This document shows positions 53,655-61,867 of a stretch of 64,000 nt of DNA, one piece after another (the stretch's first letter is position 1; every line of letters begins with the position of its first letter). Made by a program: the position numbers and the translations under genes. This DNA is from Polyangiaceae bacterium (GTDB lineage: Bacteria; Myxococcota_A; Polyangia; Polyangiales; Polyangiaceae). The notes below the pieces were generated by a model that made no database searches, was not told where the DNA came from, and was given only the letters and a program-made list of their open reading frames with translations. The DNA lies in contig CANJMI010000001.1 of the NCBI GenBank assembly GCA_947475525.1, positions 124,001 through 188,000 on the forward strand, in the 5' to 3' direction.

Positions 53655-54662
53655 TCAAGGCGCGAGGCGGGCGACCTTGGCTTGGACGAGGCGACAGACG
53701 GCCGCCACGACGTCGAAGGCGGCGAAGTGGCTGGTGTCGAGGAGCTCCTGCACCGTGGATTTGCCGTCGATGAGGCCCGATACGGCGCGTTCGATCGGGC
53801 CGAACTTGTGCCGTACCGACGCGAGCGCCTCGGCGTCGAGGATGAACACAGCTTCTGCGGCGGCCACGCTCTCCATCTCGCGCCACTCGTCGAGGCGACG
53901 GCACCCCTCGAGGATAACCGCGCCGAGTCCGAGTCCGAGCCGCGCGCGTTCGGCTTCCGGCCACGGGGGCTCAACGGTCAGCGTGAAGCGTCCGGCCGTC
54001 CAGCGCATCATCTCGTAGACGAGCTCCGCGGATTGTTGGCGCAGGGCGCCGTCGAGAGCGTCTCGCCCGACGGTTCCGTTTCGAACGAGCCACTCGCCAA
54101 GCGGCGCTTTGCCAACGCAGGCGTCGAGTGCGCGGTCGAGCGAATCATGGGAGAGAAGCTCGAGCCGCAAGAGGAAGCGCCCGAGTCGGAACTCGCCGCC
54201 CGCTCCGCTCGCGAAGACCAGATCCACGTCTCCGTCGCGCAACGCGGCGATCATCGAGTGCTCGCCGTTCGTCAGGCGGAGGGTCCCCGTCTGCCGTCGC
54301 AAGAGGCAAAGCTGCAGCACCTCCGCGAGCGGCATCCGCGCGATGTCGCCTCGCAGGACCGTGTTCTCTTCGAGGGGCGCGTCGAGCTCCTCGAGGGCTG
54401 CAGCAAGATCCGCCGTCAACCAGCGGTTCCCGAGGCTCGCTATCAGTGCGTCTTCGAGCACCGCTCGCGGCGACAGGTCCGAGTGGCGAAGCACACCCAA
54501 ATGCGGCCCCAGCGCCTTCGCAAGATCGGCCGAAAAACGCGCGATGGCGTGTCGGTGCCGGGTCGGGGGGCGAAGGAGCGCCTCGCCTTCATCGTGCGCC
54601 TCTGCGGCGATGAGGTCCTCACGCGAGGGGGAGGCTTGCGGCAAAGGCGGTTGCGCTTTCAT
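53655..54662 (-). CDS. DUF4388 (PATAN) protein
   Basis: 335 residues. The central domain GDIARMPLAEVLQLCLLRRQTGTLRLTNG with GDVDLVFASG, LGRFLLRLELLS and a second helical segment (LGEWLVRNGTVGRDALDGAL) is DUF4388/PATAN, common in myxobacterial two-component and gliding regulators. The N-terminal 90 residues and the C-terminal region (SVRHKFGPIERAVSGLIDG) are helical. Probably a protein-protein interaction adaptor in signalling. The ATG used lies 19 bases past the aspS stop; a TTG further upstream would overlap aspS. Confidence 0.82.
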   Translation of the reverse strand: MKAQPPLPQASPSREDLIAAEAHDEGEALLRPPTRHRHAIARFSADLAKALGPHLGVLRHSDLSPRAVLEDALIASLGNRWLTADLAAALEELDAPLEENTVLRGDIARMPLAEVLQLCLLRRQTGTLRLTNGEHSMIAALRDGDVDLVFASGAGGEFRLGRFLLRLELLSHDSLDRALDACVGKAPLGEWLVRNGTVGRDALDGALRQQSAELVYEMMRWTAGRFTLTVEPPWPEAERARLGLGLGAVILEGCRRLDEWREMESVAAAEAVFILDAEALASVRHKFGPIERAVSGLIDGKSTVQELLDTSHFAAFDVVAAVCRLVQAKVARLAP

Positions 54663-54681
54663 CGCGGCGAGAGCTTCCGCG

Positions 54682-56610
54682 TCATCCTTTGATGGCGGTC
54701 GCAACGTGCAGCTCGTCGAGCTGCTTCGGTGCCACGAACACGGGCGCGCCGCTCATCGTGTCGACGCCTTGGTTGGTCTTCGGGAACGGAATGACGTCGC
54801 GCAAAGTGGCCCCGCCGGAGAGCAACATCGTCAAGCGATCCATGCCGATCGCGATCCCGCCGTGAGGAGGAGCGCCCGAGCGCAAGGCGTCGAGGAGGAA
54901 CCCGAACATGTCCTTCGCGGCCGCTTCTTCGATGCCGAGAACCGAGAACACTTTCTGTTGCACGTCGGGATCGTGGAGGCGAATCGAGCCGCCGCCGATC
55001 TCGAAGCCATTGAGGACCAGGTCGTAGCGGTAGCAGAGGACGCGCGCCGGATCGGACGAAAGCAGCTCGAGGTGCTCGTCTACCGGACGCGTGAACGCGT
55101 GATGTGCGGCGGCCCAGGTGCCGTCGTCGTTTTGCTCGAAGAGCGGCGGATTGACGACCCACAAGAGCTGCCACTTGCCACCGTGGCCGCTCTCGGGAAT
55201 GAGACCGAGCTTCTTGCCAACGTCGAGGCGCAGTTTCGAGAGGGTGGCGTTGACGACGTCGGTCTTCCCGAACTGGAAACAGAGGACGTCGCCGTCTTGC
55301 GCTCCAAGCGCAGCGTTCACCGCGAGGCGGAACTCGTGGCTGACGCTCTTGGTCAGCGGGGACTGGGTCCACGCGCCGCCTTCGGCCACTTTTGCCCGCG
55401 CGAGGCCCTTGAATCCTTTGATTTCACCGAGGTTTTTCTCGAAAGCTTCGAGCTGCGGTCGTGAAAAATTCGCGCTCGCGGGGATCACGAAGGCCTTGAC
55501 GATCTCGGCTGGGACATCGAGGCGGTAGGAACCCTCCTTGAAGCGGTCGACGATCGCTTTGACGAGAGGCAGCCCGCCGCCGTCGTGCGAGATCGCAAGT
55601 TCGGTCAGGTCCGTGAGCTCGAGGCCGAAGCGGAGATCGGGCTTGTCATTGCCGAAGCGGCGTACCGATTCGGCGAAGCTCATCCGCGGGAACTCGCCGC
55701 TCGGGAAGAGGGCCTTCAAGTCGGCTGTGCCGGTTCTTTCGAAGACCCGGAACATCAGCCCTTCGAGCAGGCGGAAGATGTCGTCCTGCGAGACGAAGGA
55801 CATCTCGATATCGATCTGGGTGAACTCGGGTTGGCGATCGAGGCGCAAGTCTTCATCGCGGAAGCACTTGACGATTTGAAAATACTTGTCGAAGCCGCTC
55901 ATCATGAAGAGCTGCTTGAAGAGCTGGGGGCTCTCGGCCAAGGCATAGAATTTCCCGGCGTTGAGACGCGAGGGAACGAGGAAGTTTCGCGCGCCACCAG
56001 GCGTGTATTTGCACAGAATCGGGGTCTCGAGTTCGAGGCAGCCTTCGTCGCTCAGGTACTGACGCACCGTCTGGTTTACGTTGTGGCGCATGCGCAAGTT
56101 GCGTTGCAGCGGGCCGCGGCGAAGGTCGATGTAGCGGTACTTGAGGCGAATCTCTTCGTCGGTTTGGATGTCGTCTTCGATCGAGAAGGCGGGCGTTTCG
56201 GCGCGGTTGAAGATCACGGCTTCCGCGACGCGCACCTCGACTTCGCCTGTTGCGAGGCGAGGATTGACGTTCTTTTCGCCTCGGTGGACGACGACGCCAC
56301 GAATTCCGATCACCCACTCGCGCCGAGCCTCCTCGGCCAAGCGGAGTGCCGCGCGCACGACCGGCGGCTCCCAGAAGGCCTCCTCTCGGGCTGCAAGGGC
56401 GCTCGTTCGGACGACCTCGCCGGGGGTGTAGTCCGCGTCGAAGACGACCTGGGCGATGCCCTCGCGGTCGCGCAAGTCGATGAACACGCACCCGCCGAAG
56501 TCCCGGCGATGGGCCACCCAGCCGAAGAGTACGACCTCCTTGCCGAGATCGCTCGTGCGGAGCTCGCCGCAGTAGTGGGTACGTTGAATTTCGTCGATGA
56601 AGCGAGCCAT
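54682..56610 (-). CDS. aspS: Aspartyl-tRNA synthetase
   Basis: 642 residues, bacterial class II synthetase with GAD insert. N-terminal OB anticodon domain (GKEVVLFGWVAHRRDFGGCVFIDLRDREG), motif 1 (YLSDEGCLELETPIL), motif 2 (FRDEDLRLDRQPEFTQIDIEMSF), the GAD insert (about 300-430) and motif 3 (GGIAIGMDRL). It charges tRNA-Asp; whether it also misacylates tRNA-Asn for GatCAB correction cannot be told from these motifs. The inner ATG MARFIDEIQ was chosen because upstream residues are not conserved. Followed by the DUF4388 gene. Confidence 0.96.
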   Translation of the reverse strand: MARFIDEIQRTHYCGELRTSDLGKEVVLFGWVAHRRDFGGCVFIDLRDREGIAQVVFDADYTPGEVVRTSALAAREEAFWEPPVVRAALRLAEEARREWVIGIRGVVVHRGEKNVNPRLATGEVEVRVAEAVIFNRAETPAFSIEDDIQTDEEIRLKYRYIDLRRGPLQRNLRMRHNVNQTVRQYLSDEGCLELETPILCKYTPGGARNFLVPSRLNAGKFYALAESPQLFKQLFMMSGFDKYFQIVKCFRDEDLRLDRQPEFTQIDIEMSFVSQDDIFRLLEGLMFRVFERTGTADLKALFPSGEFPRMSFAESVRRFGNDKPDLRFGLELTDLTELAISHDGGGLPLVKAIVDRFKEGSYRLDVPAEIVKAFVIPASANFSRPQLEAFEKNLGEIKGFKGLARAKVAEGGAWTQSPLTKSVSHEFRLAVNAALGAQDGDVLCFQFGKTDVVNATLSKLRLDVGKKLGLIPESGHGGKWQLLWVVNPPLFEQNDDGTWAAAHHAFTRPVDEHLELLSSDPARVLCYRYDLVLNGFEIGGGSIRLHDPDVQQKVFSVLGIEEAAAKDMFGFLLDALRSGAPPHGGIAIGMDRLTMLLSGGATLRDVIPFPKTNQGVDTMSGAPVFVAPKQLDELHVATAIKG

Positions 56611-56708
56611 TTTGGGTGCAGATCTCTCGGAGGGGGTCGGGCCGTTTGGTCGGCGAACATTAGCACCAAACTTGTACGCCAGCGGCGCGGTTTGGCACTC
56701 ACTCTCCC

Positions 56709-58553
56709 GTGGTTCCACACGGTCGCATCTCGCGCGCGATTGGTTGGATCGTGCCCCTCGTGGCGTGGTCCCTCGCGATCGCGCGCGGTGCCACGGCCGC
56801 CCAGTGGCGAGCCGACCTTCCTGCGCTGCGCGACCGGGGCCTGGTTGGCGTCGGAGCTGGCGGCGCGGTCTCTTCGGTCGTCACGCAGTTCTTCGGGCTG
56901 CTGCCGCTTGGCTCTCAGGCGGAGCGTGCGGCGGCCGGCTCGGCGCTCGCCCTCGCGCTTGCGAGCGCGTCACTCTACCGCCTCGGGCGTCGCGTCGTAG
57001 CGGCTCGGCTGGGACCGCATCGAGGTGAGGCTCCCCTTTTCGATGATCGGATGACGGCCGTGCTCGCCGGCGTCGCGGCGCTGACGACCGCGCTAAGTCC
57101 CAGCTGGCAGGCGGAGGGAACGGTCGGCGGAGGTGTGGCGGTTGCGCTCGCGCTCGTTCTCGGAGGGCTCGAGGCGACGGCGGACCTAACAACCGAGGGG
57201 GTCTCGTTCTCGCCGCGTGCGACTCGACGGTGGCTTGGGGTCGCGGCTTACGCAGGACTCGCCTTCGCGGAGTCCCCGCCGGCGGCTCTTGCGTTGTTCG
57301 TCGTTGCTTCGGCGATGGTCGTGACGTCGGACAGGCGGCCGCCTTCGCGCCTCGGGCTCACGCTTGGCGTTGTCGCGTTCGGTGTTGCGGCCCTCGTCGC
57401 ATTGCCGATGTTGTGGCGTCCGTTCTCGCCGAGCTCCCTCGCGGAGCTCCGGCGCGTTTTGTCTTCGAGCGGCTTGCGAGCGTTGCCCCGAAGTTCCGGT
57501 CGCGAGGCCGTGCTCTCGTGGCTGCAGCAACTCGGTCTCGTGCAGCTTGGCCTGGCCGGCCTCGGTCTCGCGCTCGGCGCCGCTCGCTCGCGCCAGCGCT
57601 CGACGGTGATGATGCTCGTCGCCCTTCCGCTGTTCGATCTTCTCGCGCCGGTAAGCCAATGGCTCGACGGCACGCCGACGGGTTATCGGCAGCTGTGCGT
57701 CGCGGCTTTCGCGCTCGGGGCCTCGCTCGGGGTTGCCGAGGTCATCGCTTTTCTGCGTAGTCTCGACCTGCCCATGGCTCGCGTCGCGAGCGTCCTTGCG
57801 GTGGTGTTCCACATGACACTGGCGGCGGTCGTCTGCGAGGAGGCAAGCTTTACGGCTGACCGGACTCGTCGCCTCGCGGCGGAAGAGTGGACGGATCTCG
57901 CCCTCGCGCGCCTCCCACGGGATACGGCGCTCGTCGTCCGTTCACCCGATCTTGCATGGCGTCTCTGGGCCGCGCAGCGCGTCGAAGGTCAACGCCCCGA
58001 TGTGCTGCTCGTCGCCTCGCCGTTGCTTGTACGCAACGCAGGTCTGGCACGGTTGCTCCCCCACGGTCTCGACGTCGCGCCCCTCTTGCGTGATCTCGCC
58101 CTCAGCGGTTCCGCGAGTGAGTTCGGCTTAAGCGTGCTCGCCAATGCGCGCCCGCTTCGCGTTGAGCTCGACTCGGCGTGGGATGAGCGCATGGTCGCCC
58201 ATGTCATGGTCGATGGCCCGTGGTTGCGCTTCGATCCCGAACCGCTCGGGGTCTCCGACCGGCCTTCGGACGGCGCGAGCGCCCTCTCCGCGGAGGCGCG
58301 CATTGCCGCTCACGTTCGCGGCGGTGCCCGGCGTGACGTCGTTAGCGCCGAAGTCCTTGGCCGAACCTTGAAGGAGCAGACGACCGCGCTTTCACTCCTC
58401 GGGCTCCCCTCCGCGGCCGGTCCCCTGCTCGATGAGCTCGACCGCCTTTTGCCTGATGATCCGTTCGCGGTGAGCGCGCGGTTGCGGGTGGACCACGCCA
58501 TCAGGCAGGGTCACCACGGCGCCGTGGAGCTGCGCGATCTGCTGCGATTCTGA
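56709..58553 (+). CDS. Large membrane protein, DUF2723-like half
   Basis: 614 residues. The first 400 contain about ten helices with the segment QFFGLLPLGSQAERAAAGSALALALASASLYRL, which resembles DUF2723/GT-C glycosyltransferases of the O-mannosyltransferase type. The early Asp-Ser-Gly-Glu motif of that family was not seen. The last 210 residues are soluble and mix helices and strands (DTALVVRSPDLAWRLWAAQRV, VMVDGPWLRFDPEPL) before a helical C-terminus. It may transfer a sugar to protein or lipid outside the membrane, or be a degenerate relative. GTG start, divergent from aspS. Confidence 0.7.
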   Translation: MVPHGRISRAIGWIVPLVAWSLAIARGATAAQWRADLPALRDRGLVGVGAGGAVSSVVTQFFGLLPLGSQAERAAAGSALALALASASLYRLGRRVVAARLGPHRGEAPLFDDRMTAVLAGVAALTTALSPSWQAEGTVGGGVAVALALVLGGLEATADLTTEGVSFSPRATRRWLGVAAYAGLAFAESPPAALALFVVASAMVVTSDRRPPSRLGLTLGVVAFGVAALVALPMLWRPFSPSSLAELRRVLSSSGLRALPRSSGREAVLSWLQQLGLVQLGLAGLGLALGAARSRQRSTVMMLVALPLFDLLAPVSQWLDGTPTGYRQLCVAAFALGASLGVAEVIAFLRSLDLPMARVASVLAVVFHMTLAAVVCEEASFTADRTRRLAAEEWTDLALARLPRDTALVVRSPDLAWRLWAAQRVEGQRPDVLLVASPLLVRNAGLARLLPHGLDVAPLLRDLALSGSASEFGLSVLANARPLRVELDSAWDERMVAHVMVDGPWLRFDPEPLGVSDRPSDGASALSAEARIAAHVRGGARRDVVSAEVLGRTLKEQTTALSLLGLPSAAGPLLDELDRLLPDDPFAVSARLRVDHAIRQGHHGAVELRDLLRF

Positions 58554-58567
58554 TACGAGTTGAGGGG

Positions 58568-59002
58568 ATGGCCGAGATCCCCGACCCACGCCTCGCGACC
58601 TCACACCACGAGCTGCGGGTGCGCTTCTGCGAGACCGACATGATGGCGATTGTCCACCATGCGAATTACCTGGTGTATTGCGAAGCGGCGCGCGTCGACT
58701 GGCTCCACAAGCGGGGCGTCTCGTACGCGGATTGGCAGCGAATGGGCATTCAGCTGCCGGTCGTCGATGTGTCGATCCGCTACCACAAGCCTGCGCGCTT
58801 CGAAGATGTGCTCGACGTTGAAACGACGCTCGTCGAGTTGACGCGCGTCTCGGTGCGTTTTCGCTATTTCGTGAAGCGTGCGGGGGTGCTGCTCGCCGAA
58901 GTGGGTACGCAGCTTGCGTGTGTTGGGCCCGAGCTTACCGTGCGGCGCATGCCTGAGGATGTCGCGCGCGTGTTCCGCAGCGGTGAGGCGACCTCGACGT
59001 GA
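58568..59002 (+). CDS. YbgC/4-hydroxybenzoyl-CoA-type acyl-CoA thioesterase
   Basis: 144 residues, hotdog fold. The active-site region RFCETDMMAIVHHANYLVYCEAAR matches the D-x-x-G/N-x-V-x-x-x-N-Y motif (Asp24 as the likely catalytic acid), followed by VSIRYHKPARFEDVLDVETTL. It hydrolyses short acyl-CoA or acyl-ACP thioesters. It starts 14 bases past the large membrane-protein gene, and the next gene overlaps its stop (GTGA). Confidence 0.92.
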   Translation: MAEIPDPRLATSHHELRVRFCETDMMAIVHHANYLVYCEAARVDWLHKRGVSYADWQRMGIQLPVVDVSIRYHKPARFEDVLDVETTLVELTRVSVRFRYFVKRAGVLLAEVGTQLACVGPELTVRRMPEDVARVFRSGEATST

Positions 59003-59766
59003 GCCCTCGACTCGCCCGCTGGATGGCCACGATCCCGGGCCTGAGTGACCCTCCGCTCAAGGTGGGTTACGCGCGGAGCGAGTTGCGCGCGTCTCCGGCC
59101 GAGGAGCTGGCGCTCGCTTTCGACGAGCTGTGCCAAGGCGTCGATTCGGCGAACGAAACGGAACGCGAAGCGGCGCGAGATGCCCTTCGCGCGTTCATCC
59201 CGGTGCTCGTGGATCCGGAGTATCTCGAGCCGATCCAAGCTGTGCGACAGGCGGCTCGTGGCGCAAGCCTCGTGGCCACAAGTCGCCTCTTGCGCTGCAG
59301 TTCGCACCAAGGCCATCAGTCCGCGATGCCCGAGCTCGTTCACAAAGACCAGCGAACGCTGTCGCTCGGCGAGCGTCGCGCCCTCGCCCGTAAGCCTTCT
59401 CGCGCGATGCTCGCGAAGTTGCTCCACGATCCCCACCCGATGGTCGCTCAGCTCCTCCTCGCGAACCCGCGCATCACGGAACTTGACGTCATCACGATGA
59501 TTGCGCGGCGGCCTGCGATTCCCAAGATCGCGGTCGAGGTCGCGAAGGCCTGGAGCCGTCGTCCGCGGGTCCGCATGGCCCTCGCGCTAAACCCGACCGC
59601 GCCTCCGGCCGTGTGTGTGCCGCTGCTCGTGCTCATGACGCGAGCCGAGCTCGCCGAGGTGGCTCAGGCCGCGGACCTCTTACCGGTGGTTCGCGCGACG
59701 GCGCACGAGCTGTGGGAGCTGCGTCCTCCGTTGCGTCCGGCAGCCGTCCCCGAGCTTGCCCACTGA
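58999..59766 (+). CDS. Helical-repeat protein coupled to a thioesterase
   Basis: 255 residues, essentially all alpha-helical. The middle contains repeat-like helix pairs (ALARKPSRAMLAKLLHDPHPMVAQLLLANPRITELDVITMIARR and RPRVRMALALNPTAPPAVCVPLL) reminiscent of HEAT or leucine-rich-variant repeats. No catalytic motif. GTG start in a GTGA overlap with the thioesterase gene. Its stop codon lies inside a shared hairpin with the convergent lipoprotein gene. Likely an adaptor or scaffold; function not established. Confidence 0.68.
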   Translation: MSPRLARWMATIPGLSDPPLKVGYARSELRASPAEELALAFDELCQGVDSANETEREAARDALRAFIPVLVDPEYLEPIQAVRQAARGASLVATSRLLRCSSHQGHQSAMPELVHKDQRTLSLGERRALARKPSRAMLAKLLHDPHPMVAQLLLANPRITELDVITMIARRPAIPKIAVEVAKAWSRRPRVRMALALNPTAPPAVCVPLLVLMTRAELAEVAQAADLLPVVRATAHELWELRPPLRPAAVPELAH

Positions 59767-59779
59767 CCCCGTGGTCAGT
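59762..59779. terminator. Bidirectional terminator hairpin over two stop codons
   Basis: Perfect 7-base arms ACTGACC and GGTCAGT with a CCGT loop. The arms contain the TGA of the helical-repeat gene and the TGA of the convergent lipoprotein gene. No T-run, so it may work by stalling or with Rho. Confidence 0.5.
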
Positions 59780-60209
59780 CGTCCTTGCCGCGGCAGAACT
59801 CGTTGATCGATTTCTCGAGCGCGTGCTTTTTCGGGCTGAAGGTTTTGACGTCTTCGGCAGCTTTCGCGGCTTCGCTCGGGAACGCGCCGAGTTTCGAGGC
59901 GGTCTTGCGCACGCCAGCGGCGAGGCCCTGCGTCAACTCGATGTAGCGGTCACGAAGGCCCTCGAGCTTTGCGTCGTTTAGCTTGAGGGAACGCAGTTGA
60001 AGCACGAGCTTGTCGTTCGCTTTTGCGTAATCCTCGAGCGTCTCGGGTGTTGGCTCGGGACCCCCTGCGAGCTTCAGCACCTCCGCCATTTTTCGCTGGT
60101 TTTCGTTGATGACGTCAACGAAACGGTTGCACTGGGGCGTGCGGCGTTCGCATCCTACGCAGGCGATGACGCTTACGGCGAGACCGACGGCCCTCCACGA
60201 AACGCGCAT
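59775..60209 (-). CDS. Small helical lipoprotein
   Basis: 144 residues. Signal peptide with lipobox CVGCERR (Cys20), then a mostly helical body (QCNRFVDVINENQRKMAEVLKL, ETLEDYAKANDKLVLQLRSLKL, YIELTQGLAAGVRKTASKLG) with two conserved-looking Cys (QCNRF and EFCRG) that may pair. No family recognised. Divergent from orn with a 41-base gap. Confidence 0.75.
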   Translation of the reverse strand: MRVSWRAVGLAVSVIACVGCERRTPQCNRFVDVINENQRKMAEVLKLAGGPEPTPETLEDYAKANDKLVLQLRSLKLNDAKLEGLRDRYIELTQGLAAGVRKTASKLGAFPSEAAKAAEDVKTFSPKKHALEKSINEFCRGKDD

Positions 60210-60250
60210 GTCCGCGGCACAGTACCACAGGCCCGTGTTATGAGCGCCGC

Positions 60251-60793
60251 ATGGATACCCGTTTGATCTGGGTGGACCTCGAGATGACCGGCCTCGACGC
60301 CGATCAGCATACGATTGTCGAGATCGCGACGATCATCACCGACGCGGAGCTCAATGTGGTGGCCGAGGGGCCCGACCTCGTCATCTACCAGCCAGAATCG
60401 GCCCTCGCTCGCATGGATGAGTTCGTCACGAATCTCCATACGAAAAACGGCCTCCTCGAGAAGATCCGCGCGTCAACGGTGTCGCTTGCTGAGGCGGAGG
60501 CCGCGACGTTCGAGTTCGTGAAGCCGTACTGCAAAGAGCGCACCTCTCCGCTCTGCGGCAACTCGATCCACAAGGATCGTCAGTTTCTCGAACGCCACAT
60601 GGCGACATTCGCGGCGCACCTGCACTACCGCAACGTCGACGTCTCGACCCTGAAAGAGCTCGTTCGCGGCTGGTACGGTGAGCGAGTCCCGCCGTTCGTG
60701 AAGGGCGAGAAGCACCGTGCGAAGGATGACATCCTCGAGTCCATCGCCGAGCTTCGTTACTACCGCGAGCGCGTGTTTGTCCCCGTGAGCTGA
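60251..60793 (+). CDS. orn: Oligoribonuclease
   Basis: 180-residue 3'-5' exoribonuclease of the DEDDh type that finishes degradation of 2-5-nucleotide RNAs and of pGpG from c-di-GMP turnover. Motifs: WVDLEMTGLD (D9, E11), GNSIHKDRQFL (third Asp), and HRAKDDILESIAELRYYRE (His and Asp). The length is exactly as in E. coli. A direct functional echo of the cyclase at 18.8 kb, since Orn removes pGpG. Its 3' end overlaps the convergent LuxC-like gene by 34 bases. Confidence 0.96.
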   Translation: MDTRLIWVDLEMTGLDADQHTIVEIATIITDAELNVVAEGPDLVIYQPESALARMDEFVTNLHTKNGLLEKIRASTVSLAEAEAATFEFVKPYCKERTSPLCGNSIHKDRQFLERHMATFAAHLHYRNVDVSTLKELVRGWYGERVPPFVKGEKHRAKDDILESIAELRYYRERVFVPVS

Positions 60794-61863
60794 CCGTCCA
60801 GGCGCCGCAGATCGACCGGCCCGTCGAAGGGTGGTCGTTGCATCGCCGCGAGCGTGCTCGTGCGGGCGAACGGAGCGACACGGGAGGCGGCACAGGCGAG
60901 CGGCCCTCCCCTTTTTTGCGAACCTATCGCGGTTACGAACGCACGCCATGGAGTGAGCAAACGCGAGATGTCCGCGGATGATGCCGAGACGACCGAGATC
61001 CCGCGATGGGCGGGCGCGGGTGTCACGGCCTCGGCGGAGGCGTCGAGAGCGATGAGGTGGTTTGGGCCTTCCCAAATTTCACCGAGGAGCTCACTTGTGC
61101 GCAGGAAAAGCCGGAGCTCGGCCCGCTCTTCGTCGGAGAGGGGTCCCCGCGGGACGTCTTGTCCTGCACGCTCGAGGGACGCATTCAGGCTTACGGCGAA
61201 AGCGTGTCCGCGAGCGGCGTCGCCGGCGACGAAGGCGAGGCGCGGCGAGAGGCAGCCGCGGCCGTCGAAGGGCACGATCGCTCGAGCGAGCGCGAGCGCC
61301 GATCCTTCGACGGGGTCATCGGCCTCGATCACCGCGAGGCCAAAGCCCGTCCCGTGGCCCTTCAGCGTGAGGCCGAGCTCCGCGGCGTGAGGTGCGAGCG
61401 CGGAGAGGGTCGCGTCGCTCCCGTAGGCGTGGAGCTCGTCGCCGAGATGGAGGTTCGCCGTGGCTTCCGCCAGCGTGTAAACGAGCTCGACCGAAGGGAG
61501 CTCGCCGGCGAGGAGCTCGGCTAGAACCGGGTCCCGCCGCGAGGCCTTCACCCGCACCAACGGCGCGGTCGCGAGTCCGAACGCGAGCGCCCGAAGCGCA
61601 GCCGTGCAGACGTTCGCTGAGAGGATGACGGCACAGTGCGCGGCTTCTTCCGCGCGCCCGACGAACGAGGCGATCTCGGCCTCGGTGGCGGTGGTCTCGA
61701 GGTGCTCGCTCAACGCAAGCTCGACTCCTTCACGGGAGAGATCGCCAAGCTCGATCAGGCGTGCGCGCGCTCGAATACCCAGCAAATCATCAGCGTTTGC
61801 GATGCGCTTGGCCACGGCGAGAGCCGCCCGAACGCGCGCTTCGGCAGCGGCTCGAGGGACCAA
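60760..61863 (-). CDS. LuxC-like acyl-CoA/acyl-protein reductase
   Basis: About 367 residues of the LuxC family (acyl-CoA reductase, aldehyde-dehydrogenase-like). Seen: a cofactor region (AAHCAVILSANVCTAALRALAFGLATAPLVRVKASRRDP), LGDELHAYGSDATL, KGHGTGFGLAVI and the nucleophile Cys in FDGRGCLSP. It reduces a fatty acyl group, handed over from LuxE or CoA, to an aldehyde with NADPH. The TTG at 61863 is the first plausible start after the LuxE-like stop; a GTG about 19 codons later is possible, so the N-terminus is uncertain. It overlaps the orn 3' end. Confidence 0.8.
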   Translation of the reverse strand: MVPRAAAEARVRAALAVAKRIANADDLLGIRARARLIELGDLSREGVELALSEHLETTATEAEIASFVGRAEEAAHCAVILSANVCTAALRALAFGLATAPLVRVKASRRDPVLAELLAGELPSVELVYTLAEATANLHLGDELHAYGSDATLSALAPHAAELGLTLKGHGTGFGLAVIEADDPVEGSALALARAIVPFDGRGCLSPRLAFVAGDAARGHAFAVSLNASLERAGQDVPRGPLSDEERAELRLFLRTSELLGEIWEGPNHLIALDASAEAVTPAPAHRGISVVSASSADISRLLTPWRAFVTAIGSQKRGGPLACAASRVAPFARTSTLAAMQRPPFDGPVDLRRLDGQLTGTNTRSR

Positions 61864-61867
61864 GCCG

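Noticed and set aside
54109-55464. 451-codon open frame on the plus strand across aspS and the DUF4388 gene
   Set aside because: Antisense to a complete AspRS; composition is Arg/Ser-rich noise.
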